Below, one piece after another: positions 26,122 through 33,183 of a stretch of 51,144 bases of DNA. Position numbers and translations under genes: made by a program. The stretch spans positions 1-51,144 of the forward strand of contig CACKBA010000010.1 of the NCBI GenBank assembly GCA_902598295.1. Reading direction: 5' to 3'. Position 1 is the first letter of the stretch. Each line of letters begins with the position of its first letter. Under the pieces are notes generated by a model, which searched no databases, was not told the DNA's origin, and was given only the letters and a program-made list of their open reading frames with translations. Origin of the DNA: an uncultured Bacteroidota bacterium (GTDB taxonomy: Bacteria; Bacteroidota; Bacteroidia; Flavobacteriales; Flavobacteriaceae).

Positions 26122-26877
26122 ATGAAAAAACAAATTCTTTTATTGCTTTTAATCTCTTTTTCCTTTTCAAATACTTTTGGCCAAACAATTATTAATACAG
26201 AGGCTTTACTAAAGGAAATAGACAGCACATTTGCATTTAAATTAAATATTGAGGGTAATGTAAATTTTGGAAATATTGAATTTGGTCAATTGAATAATTC
26301 ATTATCTATTGGAAAAAAAATTAATAATAGTTTACTTAGATTTTCTTTCGGTTATGAATATATTTCAGAGGATAAAGAAGTTTTGGCTGATGATTGGGTT
26401 AGTCAAATAAGGTTAAATAAGTTTTATAAAAAGAACTCTGCGTTTATATTTGTTCAGGGACAAAATGTTAAATCACTAAAGCTTCTCCACCGTTATTTAA
26501 TGGGTGCAGGATACAGAATCAGGATAAAAGAAAAACAAACTAATTATTTTGATTTTTCTCTCGGTCTATTTTATGAAGATGAACTTTACGAAGCAGAAAA
26601 TTTATCTCAAATTGAAAAGTATAATTATCGATATAGTTTAAGTAGTTTTTCAAATTTTTCAATTACGGAAAAAATTTTACTTAATACAAGTATTTATTAT
26701 CAAATTAACACTGAAGATTTAAACGATCGAAGACTATTTATAGAGCCAAGATTATATTTTGATTTCACCTCATTTCCAATCTATTTAAACCTTAAATATA
26801 GGTACCATTCAAAACCATATGTGGAGATATTAAAGTCCGATACTGAGTTGACTTTTGGTGTTGAAATAGATTTTTAA
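26122..26877 (+). CDS. DUF481-like outer-membrane beta-barrel protein
   Basis: A 251-aa exported protein. Residues 1-21 are a Sec signal peptide (KKQILLLLLISFSFSNTFGQ). The mature part is made of alternating polar/aromatic strands (NVNFGNIEFGQLNNSLSIGK, LRFSFGYEYISED, FSLGLFYEDELYE) and ends TELTFGVEIDF, a barrel-type terminal strand with a final Phe. The layout recalls DUF481 proteins, many of which are small outer-membrane barrels. It is probably co-transcribed with the YqaA gene. Function unknown. Confidence 0.75.
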   Translation: MKKQILLLLLISFSFSNTFGQTIINTEALLKEIDSTFAFKLNIEGNVNFGNIEFGQLNNSLSIGKKINNSLLRFSFGYEYISEDKEVLADDWVSQIRLNKFYKKNSAFIFVQGQNVKSLKLLHRYLMGAGYRIRIKEKQTNYFDFSLGLFYEDELYEAENLSQIEKYNYRYSLSSFSNFSITEKILLNTSIYYQINTEDLNDRRLFIEPRLYFDFTSFPIYLNLKYRYHSKPYVEILKSDTELTFGVEIDF

Positions 26878-26881
26878 AAAA

Positions 26882-27031
26882 TTAGTTTCTGGTTTCTTTA
26901 AAAATATCTTTCACCCTTTTGTTAGAATTTGTGATTATCGATGCATGGGGTTCGTAAGCCTCTCCACTTTCCATTATCATTCCTTGTTTTAATAGATTAT
27001 TTGTTGGTTCAAATCGATCAAAATTTTTTAA
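26882..27031 (-). pseudogene. Remnant of an unknown gene (about 49 open codons)
   Basis: The 209-base gap after the barrel gene is mostly filled by a minus-strand open frame with no start at its upstream end, bounded by a TAG at 27032-27034. It contains FDRFEPTNNLLKQGMIMESG and ends NKRVKDIFKETRN with TAA at 26882-26884. Amino-acid make-up is protein-like, and an internal ATG (26978-26980) could start a 32-aa peptide. I read it as the C-terminal relic of a lost gene; a genuine microprotein is the alternative. Confidence 0.4.
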
Positions 27032-27086
27032 CTAAATTTAAATATAATACTAAAATCACCCTTGTGGAAAAAGGTAATTCAATATT

Positions 27087-27353
27087 ATGAAGTTTACTGT
27101 CAAATGGGAAGTTCATTATTACGATAAGGATATAAAACTTTATTGTGATATTGACCAAGATGAGGACCATGTGAATACACTCGACGATATTTTTACATTC
27201 CTGGACGAAGGTTTAGAAGACCCTGACAATTTTACACCTGAGATGGAAGTAGAATTTCATGAAGGTGATTTCAATATTGAGTATGTTGTTATTTATGATC
27301 AGGACGGAAAAATACTTTATAAAGATACTGATTACAACGGTGAGGAAAATTAA
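27087..27353 (+). CDS. Small acidic hypothetical protein
   Basis: An 88-aa, very acidic soluble protein (over a quarter Asp/Glu) starting MKFTVKWEVHYYDKD. It opens the run of five plus-strand small acidic genes that reaches 29384. No motif is recognised. Small acidic, beta-rich proteins in runs are typical of immunity proteins to polymorphic toxins, but no toxin is visible here, so that is only an analogy. Confidence 0.65.
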   Translation: MKFTVKWEVHYYDKDIKLYCDIDQDEDHVNTLDDIFTFLDEGLEDPDNFTPEMEVEFHEGDFNIEYVVIYDQDGKILYKDTDYNGEEN

Positions 27354-27406
27354 TCAAAATACAAAATCTTGATATTAATTTATTATTTAATGATAAAATA
27401 GAATTT

Positions 27407-27964
27407 ATGAAATATTATGTTAAACTATCCGGAAATATTTGTCATTATCAGTTTGCTGATATTAAAGATATTCAAGTAAATGATATTGAATTTGGAGAAA
27501 TGGATTATTTTGAATTAGAAGAACAATTCCTTCTTGATAATTGCGATTTAGAAAATGAAAGAATGATTATTGATGATAATATTAAATTCGAAGTGTTTAA
27601 TGAGGATGATAAAAAAATTCTAGAGTTTTCTTATCATGACATAGAACAGAATGATGAGGGTTCCATCTATTTTTCAACCGAACCACAATATAATGATGAA
27701 TATCAGAATTGTTTAGGTTCCCTAAATTTTTTGAAAGGTGAGGGACCTGTTTTTGAAATCGAGACTGATAAAAAAATTACCTTTGAAGATTTTTCATATA
27801 GTGTTACAGGTTTGGAGTTGGATGATGGTGACGTCACATTAATGGAAGATTTTTATTTAAATAATAAAAAATTAGAATCCTGTGACCATGGAACATCCTG
27901 GGGTTCATACAGATTAGTTAAGATTTGGAAAAAAAGTGGAGAAATATTTGAGTTCAGTCATTAA
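27407..27964 (+). CDS. Acidic protein of unknown function, paralogue of the gene at 9899
   Basis: A 185-aa soluble acidic protein. Its opening MKYYVKLSG and its C-terminal FEIETDKKITFEDFS, TG pair and EDFYLNNKKL resemble, in the same order and at similar distance from the end, the protein at 9899-10558 near the other end of the accessory block. No catalytic motif or membrane segment is seen. It follows the 88-aa gene by 53 bases. The next gene start may overlap its end by 29 bases if the earlier ATG were used. Confidence 0.7.
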   Translation: MKYYVKLSGNICHYQFADIKDIQVNDIEFGEMDYFELEEQFLLDNCDLENERMIIDDNIKFEVFNEDDKKILEFSYHDIEQNDEGSIYFSTEPQYNDEYQNCLGSLNFLKGEGPVFEIETDKKITFEDFSYSVTGLELDDGDVTLMEDFYLNNKKLESCDHGTSWGSYRLVKIWKKSGEIFEFSH

Positions 27965-27995
27965 AGGAGGATATTTAAGAAATATAAAAACAATT

Positions 27996-28448
27996 ATGAA
28001 AATAAAAGTTAACGTAGAAGGTTTATTTTACAATAATTCCTTAATTAAATTTAACTCAACAAGAAATGATATTATTAAACACTTTGGAGAACCAAATAGT
28101 CAAGATCCTGTCAATGGTTTACCACATTTTAGATATGACGATCTTGGTATTGGTGTCTTTTTTAATGATAATTTATTGTGGAGTATTACTGTTGATTATT
28201 CATATCAACAGATGAATCACTCTCCAAAAAATTGTTTTTGTGGAACAGTTGAGATTTGTGGAACAATTGTAAACAAGGATTTTAATATAGATTCCTTTAT
28301 GTCATTAATCACTAATAATAATCTCCCACATGAAAACTGTAGTATTGTAGGTTTAGATTTTAGTATTTCGTATCTAGAAATTAAACCACATTTTTATGGT
28401 AAAAATGAATCTATGAGTCATCTTGAAATTAGAATTGATGAAGTTTAA
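27996..28448 (+). CDS. Hypothetical protein, possibly DUF7738-like
   Basis: A 150-aa protein beginning MKIKVNVEGLFYNNSLIKFN. I chose the ATG at 27996, since the in-frame ATG at 27936 would overlap the previous gene and add an uncharacteristic stretch. AGGAGG at 27965-27970 is 25 bases upstream, too far to act as a normal ribosome site. The pattern SLIKFNSTRNDIIKHFGEPN (short strand, then a helix before a GEP turn) recalls DUF7738 domains, a tentative match. C-terminal cysteines (CFCGTVEICG) are notable: three within ten residues. Confidence 0.6.
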   Translation: MKIKVNVEGLFYNNSLIKFNSTRNDIIKHFGEPNSQDPVNGLPHFRYDDLGIGVFFNDNLLWSITVDYSYQQMNHSPKNCFCGTVEICGTIVNKDFNIDSFMSLITNNNLPHENCSIVGLDFSISYLEIKPHFYGKNESMSHLEIRIDEV

Positions 28449-28463
28449 CAGGTTCCTTAATAC

Positions 28464-28480
28464 TACTCTACTGTGATAAA
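28464..28480 (-). repeat. Degenerate copy of the glmS 3' end
   Basis: TACTCTACTGTGATAAA here matches 14 of 17 bases of TACTCTACCGTGACAGA at 29417-29433, the last codons of glmS, in the same orientation. All three differences are transitions, two at synonymous third positions and one giving Val to Ile; in frame, VTVE-stop becomes ITVE-stop. It lies in a 167-base gap between two accessory genes and could be an old integration scar. The match is short, so coincidence remains possible. Confidence 0.4.
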
Positions 28481-28615
28481 CTAATTTATGGTGGGTGGAT
28501 ATCTCATCTATGTTTTAATTCAGAAATTACAATTTCAAAAAATCAAATTTCTTCAAAATCTGAATACCTTAAATTTAGAATTATTAATTTTAAAATCACT
28601 TAATACTAAATATAG

Positions 28616-29077
28616 ATGAATAAGATTAATTTAAGAATTGAAGGAGATTATGAATCTGGTTTTTTTTCAATGTTTCTTATTGAAATTGAAAGAAATAATA
28701 TTAGTATACCCATTTTTTTAACATCTGAACAAACCAACTTAGGTCTAGAAGACCCTGAGGAACCATTTGAACCTATAATGGAAATGTTAAATATCTTACT
28801 TGATAGTGGATTTTCTATTCATCAGACTATTGAGATAGTTAATGGAGACGATTCTAATGAACAAGTTAAGTTTGTTGAAAATTTTAATAATAGAATTGAT
28901 CAAGGTTGGGTCTCTGAAATTCAACCAATAAATATTAAATTTTCTAATCCAGGAGACCCAGAAAATAGTAATATTGATCTTGAATCTGTAGGAGGACACT
29001 TTTATACTATCTACACTGAATCTAATGACCTTTCACCTCTTGAAATGGTAGAGAAATTGAAAATAATTTTAATTTAG
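28616..29077 (+). CDS. Small acidic hypothetical protein
   Basis: A 153-aa soluble acidic protein (MNKINLRIEGDYESGFFSMF). It appears alpha/beta, with strands at the start, a helix around EPIMEMLNILLDSGFS and a C-terminal helix SPLEMVEKLKIILI. No family is recognised. It lies 19 bases before the 95-aa gene and between the degenerate glmS-end sequence and glmS itself, i.e. in the part of the block most recently inserted if that sequence is an attachment scar. Confidence 0.65.
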   Translation: MNKINLRIEGDYESGFFSMFLIEIERNNISIPIFLTSEQTNLGLEDPEEPFEPIMEMLNILLDSGFSIHQTIEIVNGDDSNEQVKFVENFNNRIDQGWVSEIQPINIKFSNPGDPENSNIDLESVGGHFYTIYTESNDLSPLEMVEKLKIILI

Positions 29078-29096
29078 AGTTATAAAAAAATGAATT

Positions 29097-29384
29097 ATGG
29101 ATAAGACTTTTAATATTACATGTATAAGAAACTGGTCTAAACCTCCAAAATACAATACACATTTTAAATGGGAGGATGAAGAAATAGTGTTAGACTATCA
29201 TTATGACGATGATAATTTAACAATTTTTGTTAATGGTGAAAATTGGATAGAAGGTGATAATGAAAATTTAGATTTATTAATTAATTCTCTTTCCCATGGA
29301 ATGGTACATTTAGAGTATGAAAATTCTAAAGTAGGAGAAGAGTTAGTAATCTCAGAAGATTCTGGACCGGAATGGATTGAATGA
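29097..29384 (+). CDS. Small acidic hypothetical protein
   Basis: A 95-aa acidic protein rich in Asp, Asn and Trp (YHYDDDNLTIFVNGENWIEG), probably beta-rich, without signal or known motif. It is the last gene of the accessory block, converging on glmS with 31 bases between stops and no terminator hairpin seen there. Role unknown. Confidence 0.65.
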   Translation: MDKTFNITCIRNWSKPPKYNTHFKWEDEEIVLDYHYDDDNLTIFVNGENWIEGDNENLDLLINSLSHGMVHLEYENSKVGEELVISEDSGPEWIE

Positions 29385-29415
29385 ACTTCTCTAAATCTCC
29401 AAAACCTACCACAAA

Positions 29416-31263
29416 TTACTCTACCGTGACAGATTTGGCTAAGTTTCTTGGTTGATCAATACTGCATCCTTTGAAATCCGCTATATAATATGAAAGTAGT
29501 TGCAATGGAATGTTTGCAAGTATAGGACTAATTAATTCATTGGACTCAGGAATTTCTATAACATCATCAGAAATTTTCTTTATTTCCTTATCACCTTCTG
29601 TGACCACTGAAATTACTTTCCCACCCCTAGCTTTTATTTCCATTACATTACTTACAATTTTCTTGTAGTTCCCTTTTTTAGTGGCAACCACAACTACTGG
29701 CATATTTTTATCAATCAATGCAATTGGACCATGTTTCATTTCAGCAGCAGGATAACCTTCTGCATGGATATATGAAATCTCTTTTAACTTTAGAGCACCC
29801 TCAAGTGCCACGGGAAAATTATATCCTCTACCCAGGTACAAAAAGTTCTTAGATTTTGAGTAATTTTTTGCGATTTCTTCAATTTTATTAGATTTTTTTA
29901 AAATCTTTTTGACATGATCCGACAGATTTTGAACTCCTTCAATGATTTCACTGTATTGGGTTTTTGTGACTTTCTTTAACTTATATCCAATTTCAGTTGC
30001 AATAATCAACATTGTAACAGCTTGACAAGTGAATGCTTTTGTAGAAGCAACTCCAATCTCAGGTCCAGCATGAGTGTAAATACCGGTATGTGTTTCTCTC
30101 GCAATTGAAGACCCTACAACGTTACAAATTCCATATATAAAGGCATTTAATTCTTTGGCTAATTTAAGTGCAGCTATTGTATCAGCTGTTTCTCCTGATT
30201 GAGAAACAGGTATAACAATATCATCTTTGTATATTACTGGATTTCTATATCTAAATTCAGATGCATATTCAACTTCAACAGGAATTCTAGCTAATTCTTC
30301 AAAGTAATATTCACCAAGCAAGCTTGCATGCCAAGAAGTTCCACAAGAAATAAATATTAATCTGTTACTTTTCTTAAATTTTTCCCAATACTCTTCTACT
30401 GAGGATATTTTAATTTTTGGTGGACTTGAAAAAATTCTACCACGCAAGGAATCATTGATGCATTTTGGTTGTTCAAAGATTTCTTTTAGCATAAAGTGTT
30501 TGAATCCACCTTTTTCTACCTGCTCAATTTGTAGTTTTAATTTTTCAATTTTTTGATCTTTTACCCTATTTGTTCTAAAATCTCTGAGTGTAAGACCCTT
30601 TTTTCTACTCAAAATTGCAAGTTCATAATCGTTTAAGTAAAGGCAACGATTTGTTTCTTTGATAAATGGTGATGGATCGGAACCAACGAAAAATTCTTTC
30701 CCTTTCAGTCCAATAGAAAGGGGACTTCCTAGTTTAGCTACTACAAGTTCATTCGGTGAATCTTTATCAAAAACTACAATTGCAAAAGCGCCAACAACTT
30801 GATTGAGTGCAATTTGAGTAGCTTGACCAATTTTCAATTTTGGATTACTTTTTTTTACTTCTTCAATTAAATTAACTAATACTTCAGTATCAGTTTCAGA
30901 TTGAAAAGTGTATCCTTTTTCAATTAAGATTTGCTTTATTGACGCATAATTTTCAATTATACCGTTGTGAACAATAAATATTTTTCCACTGTTTGAGATA
31001 TGGGGGTGTGAGTTTTTGGTATTTGGAATGCCATGCGTAGCCCATCTGGTGTGACCCATACCAATTGTATAAGAACTCAAATTATCACCATCCATTTTCT
31101 TTTCTAAATCAGCAACCTTTCCTTTACATTTTTTCAAATAACTTTTAGAATTAAACAAAAAAGCACCTGCTGAGTCATATCCTCTGTATTCAAGTTTTTT
31201 TAAACCATTAATTATAAAATTTTTGGTCGATTTTTCTCCAATATATCCAACTATACCACACAT
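29416..31263 (-). CDS. glmS: Glutamine-fructose-6-phosphate aminotransferase (isomerizing)
   Basis: A 615-aa enzyme making glucosamine-6-phosphate from fructose-6-phosphate and glutamine, the entry to peptidoglycan and LPS amino sugars. The glutaminase domain begins MCGIVGYIG with nucleophile C2 and contains YRGYDSAGAF and GHTRWATHG. Two SIS isomerase domains follow (FISCGTSWHASLLGEYYFEE, VSQSGETADT, and later YLGRGYNFPVALEGALKLKE). The C-terminus is the conserved LAKSVTVE, whose coding sequence is the attTn7 target recognised by TnsD in many bacteria. It begins 2 bases after the GNA1-like gene, so both form one operon. No glmS ribozyme could precede it at that spacing. Confidence 0.98.
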   Translation of the reverse strand: MCGIVGYIGEKSTKNFIINGLKKLEYRGYDSAGAFLFNSKSYLKKCKGKVADLEKKMDGDNLSSYTIGMGHTRWATHGIPNTKNSHPHISNSGKIFIVHNGIIENYASIKQILIEKGYTFQSETDTEVLVNLIEEVKKSNPKLKIGQATQIALNQVVGAFAIVVFDKDSPNELVVAKLGSPLSIGLKGKEFFVGSDPSPFIKETNRCLYLNDYELAILSRKKGLTLRDFRTNRVKDQKIEKLKLQIEQVEKGGFKHFMLKEIFEQPKCINDSLRGRIFSSPPKIKISSVEEYWEKFKKSNRLIFISCGTSWHASLLGEYYFEELARIPVEVEYASEFRYRNPVIYKDDIVIPVSQSGETADTIAALKLAKELNAFIYGICNVVGSSIARETHTGIYTHAGPEIGVASTKAFTCQAVTMLIIATEIGYKLKKVTKTQYSEIIEGVQNLSDHVKKILKKSNKIEEIAKNYSKSKNFLYLGRGYNFPVALEGALKLKEISYIHAEGYPAAEMKHGPIALIDKNMPVVVVATKKGNYKKIVSNVMEIKARGGKVISVVTEGDKEIKKISDDVIEIPESNELISPILANIPLQLLSYYIADFKGCSIDQPRNLAKSVTVE

Positions 31264-31265
31264 AA

Positions 31266-31667
31266 TTAAATCCTCATGATCATTTCAAATTCATTTTTTT
31301 TGAACCCTAATTTTTCATAAAATTTAAGATTTTTTTCACTTGAGCTCAAAATAATTTTATCACAATTATTTTGTTTAGCTTTTTCTATCAGATTTTTTAC
31401 TAAAAGTTTACCAATACCCTTTCCCCTTTGATTTTCTTTCACAACTACATCTTCTATTACTCCACTCTTTCTTGTAATTTTTTTTAGGTAGTGAATAGAT
31501 GCATAACCTACTACAATTTCGTTTTCTAACGCAACTATCCCCTCAACTTCATCACTTGAGAAAATCGAATCATTGATTTCTCTGTCATAGTTGTTGCTAA
31601 AAGAATCAATTAGTATTTTGACAACATCAGATGAATGGGTTTTGTCTAAACTTTTTATAGTTATCAT
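31266..31667 (-). CDS. GNAT acetyltransferase, GNA1-like glucosamine-6-phosphate N-acetyltransferase candidate
   Basis: A 133-aa single-domain GNAT enzyme. The acetyl-CoA loop is RGKGIGK (81-87), preceded by GVIEDVVVKENQ (69-80), and the end has SSSEKNLKFYEKLGFKKN (108-125). These three blocks resemble eukaryotic GNA1 (IEDVVVxxxxRGKxxGK and the FYxKxGF end), which acetylates glucosamine-6-phosphate. The gene lies 2 bases before glmS, whose product is exactly that substrate, making the assignment attractive. Family membership in GNAT is firm; the GNA1 substrate is inferred from motif plus context. Bacteria usually use GlmU on glucosamine-1-phosphate instead. Confidence 0.8.
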   Translation of the reverse strand: MITIKSLDKTHSSDVVKILIDSFSNNYDREINDSIFSSDEVEGIVALENEIVVGYASIHYLKKITRKSGVIEDVVVKENQRGKGIGKLLVKNLIEKAKQNNCDKIILSSSEKNLKFYEKLGFKKNEFEMIMRI

Positions 31668-31723
31668 ACTCTATAAATCGATGGTAAATATACCTAAACA
31701 ACCAACCTTTAAAAAATTAATTG

Positions 31724-31731
31724 TAAATTTG
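31724..31731 (+). promoter_or_regulatory. Candidate -7 box for a small RNA
   Basis: TAAATTTG fits the Bacteroidota TAnnTTTG element on the plus strand, although no TTG lies 19 bases upstream. No plus-strand gene follows, only two hairpins and a T run, which is why a small RNA is suspected. Confidence 0.35.
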
Positions 31732-31736
31732 TTCTG

Positions 31737-31802
31737 TTGTGAATTCTCATATTGAGAATTTGTAGAGACCAATGAAGAGCTTTCCTACTGGAGAGCTTTT
31801 TT
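31737..31802 (+). ncRNA. Candidate small RNA of about 66 nt
   Basis: Downstream of the TAAATTTG box come a perfect 8-base hairpin (AATTCTCA 31742-31749 with TGAGAATT 31753-31760, loop of 3), a short linker, and a strong terminator hairpin with six T. The plus strand has no gene on either side, the neighbours being minus-strand operons, so the terminator has no other transcript to end. The Rfam Flavo-1 motif is one specific possibility. Boundaries are estimates. Confidence 0.4.
31775..31802 (+). terminator. Rho-independent terminator on the plus strand
   Basis: AAGAGCTTTCC (31775-31785) pairs with GGAGAGCTTTT (31790-31800) over 11 positions, two of them G-U, with loop TACT and a T run on the plus strand. 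The minus strand lacks a good T run, so it is a poor terminator for the GH109 gene ending at 31804, though the hairpin may still stabilise that transcript's 3' end. Confidence 0.7.
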
Positions 31803-31803
31803 A

Positions 31804-33183
31804 TTATATAACAATTCCCAATTCCTCTGTTTCTTTCCAACTTCCCCTCGTAAAATCAGGAAATTCTTGTGGTTTTCCATCATCCAAAATTGATTGTTTT
31901 GATAGTGGAGCTACTGCAGACCAAAAACATCCCTCATAAACATTTTGATCGAGAGGTAATCCTTTTTGTAAACATTCCACAATGCGATACATCATGATTC
32001 CGTCCATGCCTCCATGCCCACTTTTTGCTGTTCTTTCATTTAATTTTTTATAGAGTGGGTGATCGTATTTCTCATATAATCTTATTAAATCATCATTTTG
32101 AATCCAACTGTGATGGTCTTTGGTGATATCCTCAAAACCATTCTCAAGTGCAACTCGAGTTGGGAAACCTGCAAGGATTCCTCTAGTCCCTTGAATTAAG
32201 TTTAATCTGGTATATGGTCTAGGACTTGTTTCATCCCACTGCACCAATATTGTTCTTCCAAGTTTTGTCTTGATTATAGAGTTATTGATATCTCCATTTT
32301 CAAAAGAAATATATTTCCAAGGGTTACTATCATTCAAATTTTCTTTTGAATATTGGTTTCTGCCTAAAGCAGGACTAGAGTATGAAACAATTTTATGAAA
32401 ATTATCTTCTGATCTACATAGATTCATGTATTGTGCGACAGGACCTAGACCATGTGTTGGATATATATTGCCATTTTTTTCTCTGTAAAAATCTGTTCTC
32501 CACGATCCCATCCTGGTTTTGTCGTGATCCATTTGCCAGCGGAGGTCATGAATGTAGGCAGCCTCTCCATGTAATAATTCTCCAATAACTCCTTTTCTGC
32601 ACATATTTAAAAACATCAATTCATCGCGACCATAATTTACATTTTCAAGCATCATACAGTGTTTCTGATATTTTTCAGAAATATTAATTATTTCCCACAG
32701 TTCATTTAGTTCTAATGAGAAAGGAACCTCGCAAAATACGTGACAACCCTTTTTAATACATTCTTTAATCATTGGTGTGTGACTTTCCCAATCAGTAGAA
32801 ATGAAAACAATATCAGGTTTAACCTCATCAATCATTTTCATCCACTCTTTTTTCGATCCCCAATAGTTTTTAAGATTTTTTAAGTTATCTGTAATTTGAT
32901 ATAACCTTTCTAGTTCTCTTTTTAAAGTCGATTCATATATATCACAAAGACCAACAACTTCCGTATTTTTTAGAGAAGCAAAATTTCTTAAATGAGTTCC
33001 TCCTCTATTAAGACCAATAAATGCAGCTCTGATATTTGAAATAGGATTAACTTTAAATCCTCCTAGATATTTACCCTTATTAGATTGATTAAGGTTGTTT
33101 TGACAATTAATACTTAATGTAGAAGCTGCTATTGCCCCTAGTGATGATGTTTTTATAAATTTTCTCCTATTTAAATTTCCCAT
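31804..33183 (-). CDS. GH109-type NAD-dependent glycosidase (alpha-N-acetylgalactosaminidase-like), Tat-exported
   Basis: A 459-aa Gfo/Idh-fold protein. The N-terminus NRRKFIKTSSLGAIAA is a twin-arginine signal, so it is folded with cofactor and exported. A nucleotide-binding fold follows (AAFIGLNRGGTHL). The usual EKP of Gfo/Idh dehydrogenases is EVPFS (152-156), and the motifs ISTDWESHTPM, MLENVNYGRDE, IHDLRW (211-216) and YPTHGLGP (241-248) are those of glycoside hydrolase family 109, whose members cleave by transient NAD oxidation. The founding activity is alpha-N-acetylgalactosaminidase; the exact glycan here is unknown. It is the last gene of the minus-strand operon that begins at 38329, and follows the esterase gene directly. 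Confidence 0.85.
   Translation of the reverse strand: MGNLNRRKFIKTSSLGAIAASTLSINCQNNLNQSNKGKYLGGFKVNPISNIRAAFIGLNRGGTHLRNFASLKNTEVVGLCDIYESTLKRELERLYQITDNLKNLKNYWGSKKEWMKMIDEVKPDIVFISTDWESHTPMIKECIKKGCHVFCEVPFSLELNELWEIINISEKYQKHCMMLENVNYGRDELMFLNMCRKGVIGELLHGEAAYIHDLRWQMDHDKTRMGSWRTDFYREKNGNIYPTHGLGPVAQYMNLCRSEDNFHKIVSYSSPALGRNQYSKENLNDSNPWKYISFENGDINNSIIKTKLGRTILVQWDETSPRPYTRLNLIQGTRGILAGFPTRVALENGFEDITKDHHSWIQNDDLIRLYEKYDHPLYKKLNERTAKSGHGGMDGIMMYRIVECLQKGLPLDQNVYEGCFWSAVAPLSKQSILDDGKPQEFPDFTRGSWKETEELGIVI

Larger units (their letters stand above)
9863..29415. other. Accessory gene block between tRNA-Asp and glmS 3' ends
   Basis: About 19.5 kb of mainly unrecognised genes in mixed orientation, flanked by the 3' end of tRNA-Asp (plus strand) and the 3' end of glmS (minus strand), so both flanking genes point inward. 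These are the two commonest attachment targets for integrative elements (tRNA-type tyrosine integrases and Tn7-like TnsD). I see no integrase, transposase, IS or long direct repeat inside it, so any mobility genes are lost. Two short gene remnants and a glmS-end-like sequence lie within. The YqaA and outer-membrane barrel genes in the middle could be ordinary chromosome, which would split the block in two. Confidence 0.5.

Noticed and set aside
27936-27995. Earlier ATG for the gene at 27996
   Set aside because: It would overlap the preceding gene by 29 bases and add residues unlike a natural N-terminus; ATG at 27996 gives a clean MKIKVNVEG start.
9863-29415. Complete mobile element or prophage
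   Set aside because: No integrase, transposase, structural phage gene, terminal inverted repeat or second tRNA-Asp end was found.
29416-31263. glmS ribozyme in the glmS leader
   Set aside because: Only 2 bases separate glmS from the upstream gene, and the region before 31667 shows no such structure.
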